From the NCBI GenBank assembly GCA_017612755.1, contig JAGAFH010000020.1:1-15298 (forward strand): 15,298 nt of DNA, written 5' to 3'. The DNA comes from Clostridiales bacterium (GTDB lineage: Bacteria > Bacillota > Clostridia > Saccharofermentanales > Saccharofermentanaceae). The translations under genes were made by a program, and so were the position numbers. Positions 7,779-14,197 of this stretch are shown piece by piece. Position 1 is the stretch's first letter; the number at the start of each line of letters is the position of its first letter. The notes under the pieces are model-generated. The model saw nothing but the letters and a program-made list of their open reading frames with translations. It did not search any database and was not told the DNA's origin.

Positions 7779-8891
7779 ATGAAGAAGATCATCAGAAAGG
7801 TCCTGTCAATGACAGCAGCAACAGCCCTTATGGCTTCTGTAGTACTTTCATCTACAGCCTGCGACAAGAGACAGGAACTCATCATCTACAACTGGGGTGA
7901 GTATATTGCAGAAGACACCATCGCAAAGTTCGAGGAGGCTTATCCCCAGTACAAGGTAGTCTACAGAACTTTCGAGACAAACGAGACAATGTATCCCAAC
8001 CTCGATAACACATACGATGTTATCATCCCTTCCGAGTACATGGTCTGCCGTCTCATCAACGAGGAGAGGATCCAGCCCATCGACTGGTCTTTGATCCCCA
8101 ACGTTTCCGAGTACATGGATCCCATCTTTAACGATCTTCAGTATGCCCAGGACAAGTCCCTTTCCGACGAAGTCCTTGACTACGCTATCCCTTACATGTA
8201 CTGCACAGTAGGACTTGTATACGATGCCAACAAGATCACCCTTCCCGAGGGTACTACTGATCCTGAGATCATCTGGGATGTTCTCTATAACGAGGCTAAT
8301 GCAGGTGAGATCGGCATGTACGATTCCATGAGAGAGTCCATCGGATGCGCTCTTAACTATCTCGGTTATTCCATCAATACAATGGATGATCAGCAGCTGT
8401 CTGAGGCACAGGAACTTCTCATCTCCCAGAAGGATTCACTTAACCCTTCCTACGGTGTAGACAACCTTAAGGACAAGATGGCTTCCGGCGAGCTTTCCGC
8501 ATCCCTTGCCTGGTCCGGTGACCACATCGTTATGCTGGACAGGATCGAGGAGCTGGGTAACGACGACATCGATCTTCAGTATGTCCTTCCCGAAGGATCC
8601 AACTGGTCTGTGGACATGATGTGTATCCCTACAAATGCTCAGAACTACGAGGGCGCCCACGACTTCATCAACTTCATGTACGATCCTGAGATCGCTCTTG
8701 AGAACTGCGAGTATGTAGGTTATTCCACACCTAACACCGCAGCAAGGGAGATGCTGGATCCCGAAGTTGCCAACAACGTCTACTACTATCCCACAGCAGA
8801 GATCTTTGCGACCCTTGAGGTCTACTACTCTTCTTCCGAGATCGAAGAGAGATATACAGAGATCTGGAATACAGTTAAGGCCAGCGCATAA
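7779..8891 (+). CDS. potD: Polyamine-binding lipoprotein PotD
   Basis: This is the extracellular substrate-binding protein of the importer (370 residues). A lipoprotein signal ends at SSTAC with Cys28 as the lipidation site. The mature part starts with LIIYNWGEYIAEDTIAKFEE (34-53), the hallmark start of PotD/PotF-type proteins, and continues as a type 2 periplasmic-binding fold. Ser rather than Leu at -3 of the lipobox is slightly unusual. A strong GGAGGAGGAG ribosome site (7762-7771) precedes ATG, and a 28-base gap separates it from potC. The coding sequence favours frequent codons, fitting high expression of a binding protein. Whether spermidine or putrescine is preferred cannot be read from the sequence. 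A terminator follows. Confidence 0.95.
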   Translation: MKKIIRKVLSMTAATALMASVVLSSTACDKRQELIIYNWGEYIAEDTIAKFEEAYPQYKVVYRTFETNETMYPNLDNTYDVIIPSEYMVCRLINEERIQPIDWSLIPNVSEYMDPIFNDLQYAQDKSLSDEVLDYAIPYMYCTVGLVYDANKITLPEGTTDPEIIWDVLYNEANAGEIGMYDSMRESIGCALNYLGYSINTMDDQQLSEAQELLISQKDSLNPSYGVDNLKDKMASGELSASLAWSGDHIVMLDRIEELGNDDIDLQYVLPEGSNWSVDMMCIPTNAQNYEGAHDFINFMYDPEIALENCEYVGYSTPNTAAREMLDPEVANNVYYYPTAEIFATLEVYYSSSEIEERYTEIWNTVKASA

Positions 8892-8917
8892 GAGCCGGAA
8901 CGAAAAAAGAAAACTGA

Positions 8918-8946
8918 AAGAGGGTGGTCCGCCGCCCTCTTTTTTA
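8918..8946 (+). terminator. Rho-independent terminator of the pot operon
   Basis: The stem AAGAGGG-T-GG / CC-G-CCCTCTT (8918-8927 with 8932-8941; one T-G wobble) has a 4-base loop TCCG and a T-run to 8946. Confidence 0.9.
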
Positions 8947-8994
8947 TGGTGGTATAATTGATTCCACAAGTATACGAACGGGGAGGATAGCTAT

Positions 8995-9447
8995 ATGAAA
9001 CTTGCTACTGCTTTATCGGAGAGATCCGATCTTCAGGACAGGATAAACGAACTGGCAGGAAGACTTAATTCCAATGCCAAGGTCCAGGAGGGAGATACTC
9101 CTTCCGAAGATCCCAAGGAGCTTCTCAATGAGCTGGACAGGGACATCGAAAGACTGGAAGAGCTGATCGCCAGGATCAATAATACTAATAACAATACCCG
9201 GAAGGATGGAGTCACTCTGACACAGCTTCTTGCAAAGAGGGACTGCCTGGATAAGAAGATCCTGGTCCTTCGCGGTTTCCTTGATAATGCCAGTGCCAGG
9301 GTCAACAGATATTCCAAGACAGAGATCAAGATCCTCAGCACTGTATCTGTTGCCGAACTTCAGAAGAAGGTGGACAAGCTCTCTGAAGAATTCAGAAAGA
9401 CTGACGAGACTATCCAGGAGATCAACTGGACAACAGAACTGATCTAA
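8995..9447 (+). CDS. DIP1984 family (septicolysin-like) coiled-coil protein
   Basis: The 150-residue protein is highly charged and almost wholly helical. Its start (MKLATALSERSDLQDRINEL) and the segment NAKVQEGDTPSEDPKELL (27-44) match the DIP1984 family, to which clostridial septicolysin belongs. Predicted coiled coils lie at about 1-26, 39-65 and 112-145. No signal peptide, membrane span or catalytic motif is seen, so it should be a soluble cytoplasmic protein. The family's function is not established; despite the name, nothing here indicates a pore-forming toxin. The ribosome site is GGGAGG (8981-8986). A TATAAT at 8953-8958 may be its -10 box, though no good -35 is present. It stands alone between a terminator and the RNA-like region. 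Confidence 0.85.
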   Translation: MKLATALSERSDLQDRINELAGRLNSNAKVQEGDTPSEDPKELLNELDRDIERLEELIARINNTNNNTRKDGVTLTQLLAKRDCLDKKILVLRGFLDNASARVNRYSKTEIKILSTVSVAELQKKVDKLSEEFRKTDETIQEINWTTELI

Positions 9448-9460
9448 ACAAATAGTTGTT

Positions 9461-9680
9461 AGTCAGGCAGAGCGGATAACATCTCTGGCAATTGAGAATG
9501 AATTGCCCCTCATGGTGTGCGCGGAAAGCACGGGGTTCGACTCCCCAGGTCACAATGTACTTCCGGTAAACAGAACATCTGCATTGTTACGCATTATCTT
9601 TACTACCTGTTATCGGCTGCCTGATGAGGGCGGGTCAGGGGAATATAACAAATAACAAAGGTCCGGTGACGGGCCTTTTA
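9461..9680 (+). ncRNA. Probable structured non-coding RNA with tRNA-like T-arm (Y-RNA-like candidate)
   Basis: No gene lies between 9448 and 9751, but the stretch is rich in matched helices. The ends pair over about 150 bases: 9462-9470 with 9617-9625 (GTCAGGCAG / CTGCCTGAT, 9 bp with one G-T) and 9475-9481 with 9608-9614 (GATAACA / TGTTATC, 7 bp), separated by a small internal loop. Inside are three hairpins with 7-base loops: 9487-9507 (7-bp stem), 9517-9531 (4-bp stem) and 9532-9546 (GGGG-TTCGACT-CCCC, a typical tRNA T-arm). The helix 9552-9557/9582-9587 may form too. A terminator ends it. There is no matching acceptor stem and no CCA, so it is not a tRNA. A long terminal stem plus tRNA-mimicking module recalls bacterial Y RNAs (YrlA); the family call is inference. 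No clear promoter is seen. Confidence 0.6.
9657..9680 (+). terminator. Rho-independent terminator after the structured RNA region
   Basis: The stem is AAAGGTCCG / CGGGCCTTT (one T-G wobble) with a GTGA loop, ending in TTTT at 9676-9679. It fits as the 3' end of the RNA above. Confidence 0.75.
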
Positions 9681-9751
9681 AATTGTCCGAATAATGGCAC
9701 AGAGCTCCTGTTAGACTTAAGTCAAGAAACAAGAGATCGGAGGTGTTTGTT

Positions 9752-10072
9752 ATGAAGATCTATTTCACGATTACCGGAACCAGCTACAGATTCGGTCAGG
9801 AGTTCCTTGAGCGCGGCATGGAAGTCAAGCTTGTCAAAGAGCCTGATAACGAGCACGACAGGGAAGCCATCAAGGTTGATCTGGAAGGTCTCGGAACTAT
9901 CGGATATGTGGCCAACAGCCCCAGGACAGTCATAGGTGAGAGCCACAGCGCCGGATATATCCTTGATAAGATCACAGATGACGCAACGGGAACTATCCTC
10001 TACGTCGTCCCCGGCGGAGTCCTTTGTGAAGTAAATGAAAAGAGTCTTGTCTACAACGTAAGACCTGAATAA
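9752..10072 (+). CDS. Small stand-alone HIRAN domain protein
   Basis: The 106-residue cytoplasmic protein is essentially one HIRAN-type domain: FTITGTSYRFGQ near the start, then VKLVKEPDNEHDREAIKV (about 27-44) and GTIGYVANSP (49-58). In Rad5/HLTF helicases HIRAN binds DNA 3' ends; stand-alone bacterial copies are common and mostly uncharacterised. ATG 9752 is chosen because GGAGG (9739-9743) is 8 bases upstream; an in-frame GTG at 9743 overlaps that ribosome site. A 10-bp palindrome GACTTAAGTC (9714-9723) just upstream could be an operator, but this is weak. No helicase or nuclease partner is adjacent. Confidence 0.8.
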   Translation: MKIYFTITGTSYRFGQEFLERGMEVKLVKEPDNEHDREAIKVDLEGLGTIGYVANSPRTVIGESHSAGYILDKITDDATGTILYVVPGGVLCEVNEKSLVYNVRPE

Positions 10073-10105
10073 ATCCTCGGTGTTTTGTGTTTTTCGTGTT
10101 CTCCG

Positions 10106-10135
10106 GGAAAGAGGGTGCTCCGGCACCCTCTTTCC
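10106..10135. terminator. Strong hairpin after the HIRAN gene (terminator-like)
   Basis: A perfect 13-bp stem (GGAAAGAGGGTGC, 10106-10118, with 10123-10135) has a TCCG loop. The loop and stem type match the terminator after potD, but the following T-tract is broken (CCTTTGTG), so termination may be less efficient. Confidence 0.7.
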
Positions 10136-10150
10136 TTTGTGTATTTTCGA

Positions 10151-10180
10151 CACGATTTGTAACGGATTGTAACGGATTGT
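10151..10180. repeat. Short tandem repeat, 10-bp unit
   Basis: AACGGATTGT is present twice in tandem (10161-10180) and preceded by a degenerate copy, CACGATTTGT (10151-10160). It sits between the hairpin above and a TTGACA (10194-10199), upstream of the nuclease gene. No good -10 at the right distance from that TTGACA is seen. It could be an operator array or a neutral repeat. Confidence 0.5.
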
Positions 10181-10260
10181 CGTCCAAAAACGGTTGACAG
10201 GAGTTTAACATCAGGAATATGAAGGTAGTTTTCGTATATTGTCGGGCATCAGGGTGATCT

Positions 10261-10653
10261 ATGGATAATCAAAACGGTAAAGGAAAGATAATACCTAACG
10301 GAGTCGTCCTCGAAGCGCATGAGACTGCGACTGTAGTATATTTCACTGAGCTTGGATATGATGTTGAATTGATTCCAAGATCAAATATTCAGGGCGTTCA
10401 CAGACCGGATATTATTATGGATGGTCTTGAGTGGGAAATAAAATCCCCCAAAGGCGAGGGGAAATGGCTGATAAAAAACACGCTTCAAAAAGCAAAAGAC
10501 CAGTCGGAAAACATAATCATGGACCTGAGAAGAGTGAAAATTCCTCAAGAAAAGTGCTTAACGGCCATCAAAAGAGAATTTGATCATTCGAAGAGAATAA
10601 AACGTATAAAGGTGATCACTAAAAAACTTAAACTGCTTGAATATGAAAAATAA
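10261..10653 (+). CDS. Orphan PD-(D/E)XK nuclease-like protein, CDI toxin-domain-like
   Basis: The 130-residue protein is basic and has no signal peptide. Its core, HRPDIIMDG (47-55) followed by LEWEIKSP (56-63), is a PD-(D/E)XK nuclease signature with Asp50, Glu59 and Lys61 as probable metal-binding and catalytic residues; Glu18 in the first helix is also conserved in this fold. A later Gln81 and a hydrophobic strand (NIIMDL, 84-89) fit. The overall form resembles the C-terminal tRNase/DNase domains of CdiA-type contact toxins, seen in Firmicutes as stand-alone proteins in mobile regions. No toxin delivery part and no immunity-like gene is next to it. The gene is richer in A/T than its neighbours. 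No good Shine-Dalgarno precedes ATG 10261 (only AGGGTG, 10250-10255). Function is uncertain. Confidence 0.7.
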   Translation: MDNQNGKGKIIPNGVVLEAHETATVVYFTELGYDVELIPRSNIQGVHRPDIIMDGLEWEIKSPKGEGKWLIKNTLQKAKDQSENIIMDLRRVKIPQEKCLTAIKREFDHSKRIKRIKVITKKLKLLEYEK

Positions 10654-10673
10654 CCATAGTAAAATTATTAAGC

Positions 10674-10722
10674 AAGGGACAGGACCTGAATTGGAATGTT
10701 CGGGACACCGTCCCTTCTTTTT
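10674..10722 (+). terminator. Long two-part hairpin terminator after the nuclease gene
   Basis: The outer stem is AAGGGAC / GTCCCTT (10674-10680 with 10710-10716). An inner stem CCTGAA / TTCGGG (one wobble) pairs within 10684-10705. The T-rich end is TTCTTTTT (10715-10722). Confidence 0.7.
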
Positions 10723-10751
10723 GCGCAAAATTACGGATACAGTTGTATTCT

Positions 10752-10798
10752 GACCATTTTTACCGTTTTACTTAAAAAATGGTCGACAATCTAGTCGA
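10752..10798. repeat. Two hairpins in the leader region upstream of proB
   Basis: A 10-bp perfect inverted repeat GACCATTTTT / AAAAATGGTC (10752-10761 with 10775-10784) is overlapped by a second, TCGAC / GTCGA (10783-10787 with 10794-10798). The AT-rich gap between the nuclease gene and proB holds no other gene. Possible regulatory sites or a remnant of mobile DNA; no known family recognised. Confidence 0.5.
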
Positions 10799-10846
10799 TT
10801 AAACTACTAAGTGACGAAAAAAGGCTGAACTATTGTATTTTTCCCT

Positions 10847-10876
10847 TTGACAGTATATTCTTTTACAGGTTAATAA
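10847..10876 (+). promoter_or_regulatory. Possible proB promoter
   Basis: The -35 box is a perfect TTGACA (10847-10852). The best -10 is a poor TAATAA (10871-10876) at 18 bases. The -35 is convincing, the -10 is not. Confidence 0.4.
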
Positions 10877-10894
10877 AAGGAAAGGGCCGGTTTT

Positions 10895-11704
10895 ATGAGC
10901 GGATCTAGAATGGCGATCAACTTTGCCAAGAGGATTGTTGTCAAAGTTGGAACATCAACCATTACATATGAAAACGGAAAGATGAACCACGGAAACATCG
11001 ACAAGCTGTGCCGTGCTATTGCCGACCTTTGGAACAGCGGTAAGGAAGTCATCCTGGTAACATCAGGCGCCATCGGCGTAGGTGTCGGCTGCCTCGGCAT
11101 CAAGCAGAAGCCCCAGGCCACCAGGGAGAAGCAGGCCATCGCAGCCGTAGGCCAGTGCGAGCTCATGAATGCCTATAACAGAAGCTTCTCTGAGTATTCC
11201 TATACCTGTGGCCAGATCCTCCTTACAAGGGACGACCTGACAGACAAGCTCACCAGATCCAACATCACCAACACCATCGAGGCTATGCTGGAGCGTGACC
11301 TGATCCCTGTTATTAACGAAAACGACTCGGTCTCCACCACCGAGATCATGCACAACGGTACATTCGGCGACAATGACACCTTATCCGCCAGCGTCGCCTG
11401 CCTTATAAATGCAGATCTTCTTATAATCCTTTCAGATATCGACGGCCTTTATGACGGCGATCCCAGGGAGGATGTAAATGCCAAGAGGATCTCCTATGTC
11501 GAAGAGATAACTGACGAGATGCTGGGATTTTCCAAGGGAGCCGGCAGTATGCTGGGAACCGGCGGAATGTATACGAAAGTAACTGCTATGCAGAAGGCTA
11601 CAGCCCATGGCATCAACGGCGTTATAGCCCAGGGTTCCGAGGCCCAGGTCCTGGAGAGGATCTTAGAGCAGGAGGACGTTGGAACCTTCTTCGCAGCCCG
11701 GTGA
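10895..11704 (+). CDS. proB: Glutamate 5-kinase, short form without PUA domain
   Basis: This cytoplasmic enzyme phosphorylates L-glutamate with ATP, the first step of proline synthesis. The 269 residues form one amino-acid kinase domain: VVKVGTST (15-22) with Lys17, TSGAIGVG (56-63), PVINENDSV (138-146), FGDNDTLSA (157-165), SDIDGLY (180-186) and GTGGMYTK (221-228). The C-terminal PUA domain found in the E. coli enzyme is absent; a PUA-less form is known in other bacteria. The ribosome site GGAAAGGG (10879-10886) lies 8 bases before ATG; an internal ATG at residue 6 is less well placed. The usual partner proA is not adjacent in this window, so the gene looks monocistronic. No clear terminator follows it. 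Confidence 0.93.
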   Translation: MSGSRMAINFAKRIVVKVGTSTITYENGKMNHGNIDKLCRAIADLWNSGKEVILVTSGAIGVGVGCLGIKQKPQATREKQAIAAVGQCELMNAYNRSFSEYSYTCGQILLTRDDLTDKLTRSNITNTIEAMLERDLIPVINENDSVSTTEIMHNGTFGDNDTLSASVACLINADLLIILSDIDGLYDGDPREDVNAKRISYVEEITDEMLGFSKGAGSMLGTGGMYTKVTAMQKATAHGINGVIAQGSEAQVLERILEQEDVGTFFAAR

Positions 11705-11749
11705 TTTCAGGATTTCAATAAAAATATATCGAAAAACAATAAAAAACCC

Positions 11750-11794
11750 TTGCAAAACGATATTGACCGTAGTATTATGATGCTATAAAAGCAT
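11750..11794 (+). promoter_or_regulatory. Promoter of the DUF2975-XRE-DUF4153 operon, with inverted repeat at the start site
   Basis: The -35 box is TTGCAA (11750-11755) and the -10 box is TATTAT (11773-11778), spacer 17. An inverted repeat ATGCT-ATAAA-AGCAT (11780-11794) covers the expected transcription start and is a candidate operator for the small XRE protein of the operon. Confidence 0.65.
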
Positions 11795-11825
11795 GCTTTC
11801 AATACGTTTAAGGGAGGAATTACTT

Positions 11826-12284
11826 ATGGAATCCAAATATAACGACAAGATCATCTTATGGTCCAAGATCGCTACAGTATTCTTTATCATCCTCGTCGTC
11901 CTGGCAGATATATTCGGAGTTACATCCGCACGTTATATAGCAACCGAGTGGGCCGGAATGTCAGATGACTTTTCCGTTGGCGCTTTCACCACAGTCTATT
12001 ATCTGATAACAGTGCTGGCCTATATAGTTCTTATCTGCGTACTTAAGCTCCTCAACAATATGAGCAAGGATGTGGTCTTCGACAAGAAGAATACCGATCT
12101 TATCAAATATGTTGTTATCTGTCTTATAGTTGCCGGCTTTGCATTTTTCGGACTGGCATTCGTATGGGGGGAAGCAGGAGTGCTCTCTCTTGTAGCATGG
12201 TTTGTTTCCCTTATAGTCCTTTCCGTTAAGGTGGCATTTGACAAGGCGATCACAATGAAGAAAGATATCGATCTTACGATCTGA
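11826..12284 (+). CDS. DUF2975 family membrane protein
   Basis: The 152-residue integral membrane protein has four spans (about 11-33, 52-76, 93-114, 117-138). VVFDKKNTDLIKY (83-95) and the C-terminal KKDIDLTI are typical of DUF2975, whose members are nearly always followed by a small XRE regulator, as here. The start is set at ATG 11826 by AGGGAGG (11811-11817); the frame also has an upstream ATG at 11793, which lies at the expected transcription start and has no ribosome site. Function unknown; in the family it is suspected to act with the neighbouring regulator, for example as a sensor or antagonist, which is inference. Confidence 0.88.
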   Translation: MESKYNDKIILWSKIATVFFIILVVLADIFGVTSARYIATEWAGMSDDFSVGAFTTVYYLITVLAYIVLICVLKLLNNMSKDVVFDKKNTDLIKYVVICLIVAGFAFFGLAFVWGEAGVLSLVAWFVSLIVLSVKVAFDKAITMKKDIDLTI

Positions 12285-12302
12285 TGAAAGGAGGAAATCT
12301 TT

Positions 12303-12512
12303 ATGGCTATTATAGTTAATCTTGATGTAATGATGGCAAAGCGCAAGATCTCCTCCGGAGACCTGGCGGAAAAGATCGGGATAACCCCGGCAAATCTGTC
12401 CATACTTAAAAACCAGAAGGCTAAGGCCGTAAGGTTCTCAACACTAAACGATATCTGTAAGGCGCTGGAATGCCAGCCCGGAGATATCCTGGAATACAAA
12501 GAAGAGGACTGA
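12303..12512 (+). CDS. Small XRE-family (YozG-type) transcriptional regulator
   Basis: The 69-residue protein is only a helix-turn-helix: positioning helix around GDLAEKIGI (19-27), recognition helix around TPANLSILKNQKAK (28-41), then FSTLNDICKALECQPGDILEY (46-66), the standard end of Cro/C1-type domains of this subgroup. The unusually good AAAGGAGG ribosome site (12287-12294) lies 8 bases before the ATG. It is 18 bases after DUF2975 and only 3 bases before the DUF4153 gene, so all three are one transcript. It probably binds near the operon promoter. Effector unknown. Confidence 0.92.
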   Translation: MAIIVNLDVMMAKRKISSGDLAEKIGITPANLSILKNQKAKAVRFSTLNDICKALECQPGDILEYKEED

Positions 12513-12515
12513 TCC

Positions 12516-14153
12516 ATGGAAAACAAAAAGACATTCGGGAAGGCGGGCATCCTGCTCGCCTATCCTGTGGCATACCTTTATCTAAGACTTCTGATGCATT
12601 TTCCCTTTATCGAAAAGGTAGATGACAGCTACAGATTTATAGGAGCTCTCGTTTTCGTTCTTATCTTCATTGCCTTCAATGAGATAGTCAGAAGGGGAAG
12701 AGGAAAGGCAACAGCGAAAAGCGCATATTTCTGGTATGTGATAATGGGCCTTACAGCTCTTACCACAAGTATCGCTCCCTACTTCGATCTTTCCATCTTC
12801 GCCATCCATCTCTGCGTAGTATATGCAGTACTGGTCTCCGGCGGGATACTCTACGAAGGAAAGACCGGAAGCTTCATCGCAAGCGACCTGTTAAACGGAG
12901 CGTTCATCAAGACCTTCCCCAACTTCGGAAACATCTTCACCGACATGAAGGATTTCAGGAAGGAAGAAGGAGAAAAGAAAAAGAAGATAAACGGCAATGC
13001 CGTAGCTACAGGATTTATGATGGCGGTATTTATGCTGCCCCTGATACTGATCGCATTAACACTTCTTTCCAACATCAACGAAGACTTCGGCAGACTTACT
13101 GAAAAGATGGTAGATCTTATCGACCTGTCATGGCTCTTCGAGTTGAATATTGGCGCAGTATTCGTAAGGCTGTTTTTCGCCGTTCCCGTCTGTTTTTATC
13201 TCTACTCCTTGGTGTCCGCCTGTGCAAAGCAGGACGGTTCCAAGGAAAGGGAATCCTACGATAAGAAGCTCTCAGCAAGGAATAAGAGAAGGATAGTTTC
13301 ACCCGTTTTCGCAGCAGTACTTTCCGGCATGTTCGTCTTTATGTACCTTCTGTTCTTCGTCCTTGAAGCCAAGTACATCTTCAGCGGACTTCTGGGAAGA
13401 CTGCCCGAGGGATTTAATGTAGTGGATTATGCAAGAAGAGGATTCTTTGAACTGACAGGTATCATGGTCATCAACATGCTGGTCTTCCTCATCATCAACA
13501 CCCTCACCATGAAGGAGAAGAAGACCCGTATCTCCAGATACATGATCATCGCTCTCATGGGCGAGTCCATCGTCTTCGCCATAGTCGCCCTCTGTAAACT
13601 CCTGATGTATTTCACCACCTTCGGTTATACTCCCAAGAGGATGCTGGCCATGTGGGGGTGCGTGGTAATGGGTGCCGCAGCCGCCTTCGTCATCGCAGGC
13701 ATCATCAGAAAGAAAGACCACGCCAGGATCTGGATCCTCTTTACGGCAGTATCTTATGTGGTCATGTGCCTTCTGGCAGGATGCTTCATGCTGGCGGACT
13801 ACAGGGGTAATGCTCCCGATTCCGAAAGGGCAGAACTGAAGGTCAGGATCTTTAACGAGCTTGAAACGGATATTGAGTCTTACAGCTATACCGTCTATTC
13901 CCATGACATCGGTTCAGACGGCACTGAGCAAAGCTATCCTGAAGTATGCGTAGACGGTGACAGCGGAGATGTTTTCTCAGTCCTCATCAACACTTCAAGT
14001 GTCGAGTACGATTACGCAGATGTGGATCTCTTCCTGACCGACAGCGAAGGAGAAGAGTACCAGGTATGCTTCTCTCCCAACAACCCTCCGGAGTATATTG
14101 AGATCTACGACTCAAACGGACACTTCGACTACGTTCTTCAATCCTACCGCTAA
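12516..14153 (+). CDS. DUF4153/DUF4173-type multi-span membrane protein
   Basis: The 545-residue protein has about ten hydrophobic spans (from about 10-28 to 403-427), a cytoplasmic charged loop rich in Lys/Glu (about 143-160) and a C-terminal soluble part of about 115 residues (430-545), Asp/Glu/Ser/Tyr-rich and probably outside the cell. YIFSGLLGRLPEGF (287-300) followed by YARRGFFEL (305-313) is the conserved block of the DUF4153/DUF4173 group. No enzyme motif is recognised. In Clostridia such proteins often accompany a DUF2975-XRE pair, so it is the likely regulated output of this operon; what it does is unknown. The ribosome site is weak (AGAGGA), consistent with coupling to the regulator 3 bases upstream. 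No terminator follows. Confidence 0.82.
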   Translation: MENKKTFGKAGILLAYPVAYLYLRLLMHFPFIEKVDDSYRFIGALVFVLIFIAFNEIVRRGRGKATAKSAYFWYVIMGLTALTTSIAPYFDLSIFAIHLCVVYAVLVSGGILYEGKTGSFIASDLLNGAFIKTFPNFGNIFTDMKDFRKEEGEKKKKINGNAVATGFMMAVFMLPLILIALTLLSNINEDFGRLTEKMVDLIDLSWLFELNIGAVFVRLFFAVPVCFYLYSLVSACAKQDGSKERESYDKKLSARNKRRIVSPVFAAVLSGMFVFMYLLFFVLEAKYIFSGLLGRLPEGFNVVDYARRGFFELTGIMVINMLVFLIINTLTMKEKKTRISRYMIIALMGESIVFAIVALCKLLMYFTTFGYTPKRMLAMWGCVVMGAAAAFVIAGIIRKKDHARIWILFTAVSYVVMCLLAGCFMLADYRGNAPDSERAELKVRIFNELETDIESYSYTVYSHDIGSDGTEQSYPEVCVDGDSGDVFSVLINTSSVEYDYADVDLFLTDSEGEEYQVCFSPNNPPEYIEIYDSNGHFDYVLQSYR

Positions 14154-14165
14154 AAAAGTTATAAT
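14137..14165 (+). promoter_or_regulatory. Possible promoter of the asparaginase gene
   Basis: TATAAT (14160-14165) lies just after the DUF4153 stop, with a poor -35 TTCAAT (14137-14142) at 17 bases. It is the only candidate in the 44-base gap; readthrough from the upstream operon is also possible. Confidence 0.4.
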
Positions 14166-14197
14166 ATCAGTACTTAAAAAAGAGAAGGAATAATAAC

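Noticed and set aside
9532..9546. T-arm-like GGGG-TTCGACT-CCCC as part of a tRNA or tmRNA gene
   Set aside because: No matching 7-bp acceptor stem, no CCA end, no anticodon loop with T at position 33, and no tmRNA tag-coding region; the region is also too short for tmRNA.
9621..9627. CTGATGA resembling a hammerhead ribozyme core
   Set aside because: No stem II or GAAA follows at the needed distance; the bases are better explained by the long-range helix with 9462-9470.
10731..10894. Possible T-box riboswitch before proB
   Set aside because: The conserved AGGGTGG T-box sequence and specifier loop are absent, and the likely promoter is downstream of the hairpins.
11793..11825. Upstream ATG extending the DUF2975 protein by 11 residues
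   Set aside because: It coincides with the expected transcription start and has no ribosome site, while AGGGAGG sits 8 bases before the ATG at 11826.
12020..12550. Minus-strand open frame of 176 codons
   Set aside because: It overlaps the DUF2975 and XRE genes in antisense and has no family features or ribosome site.
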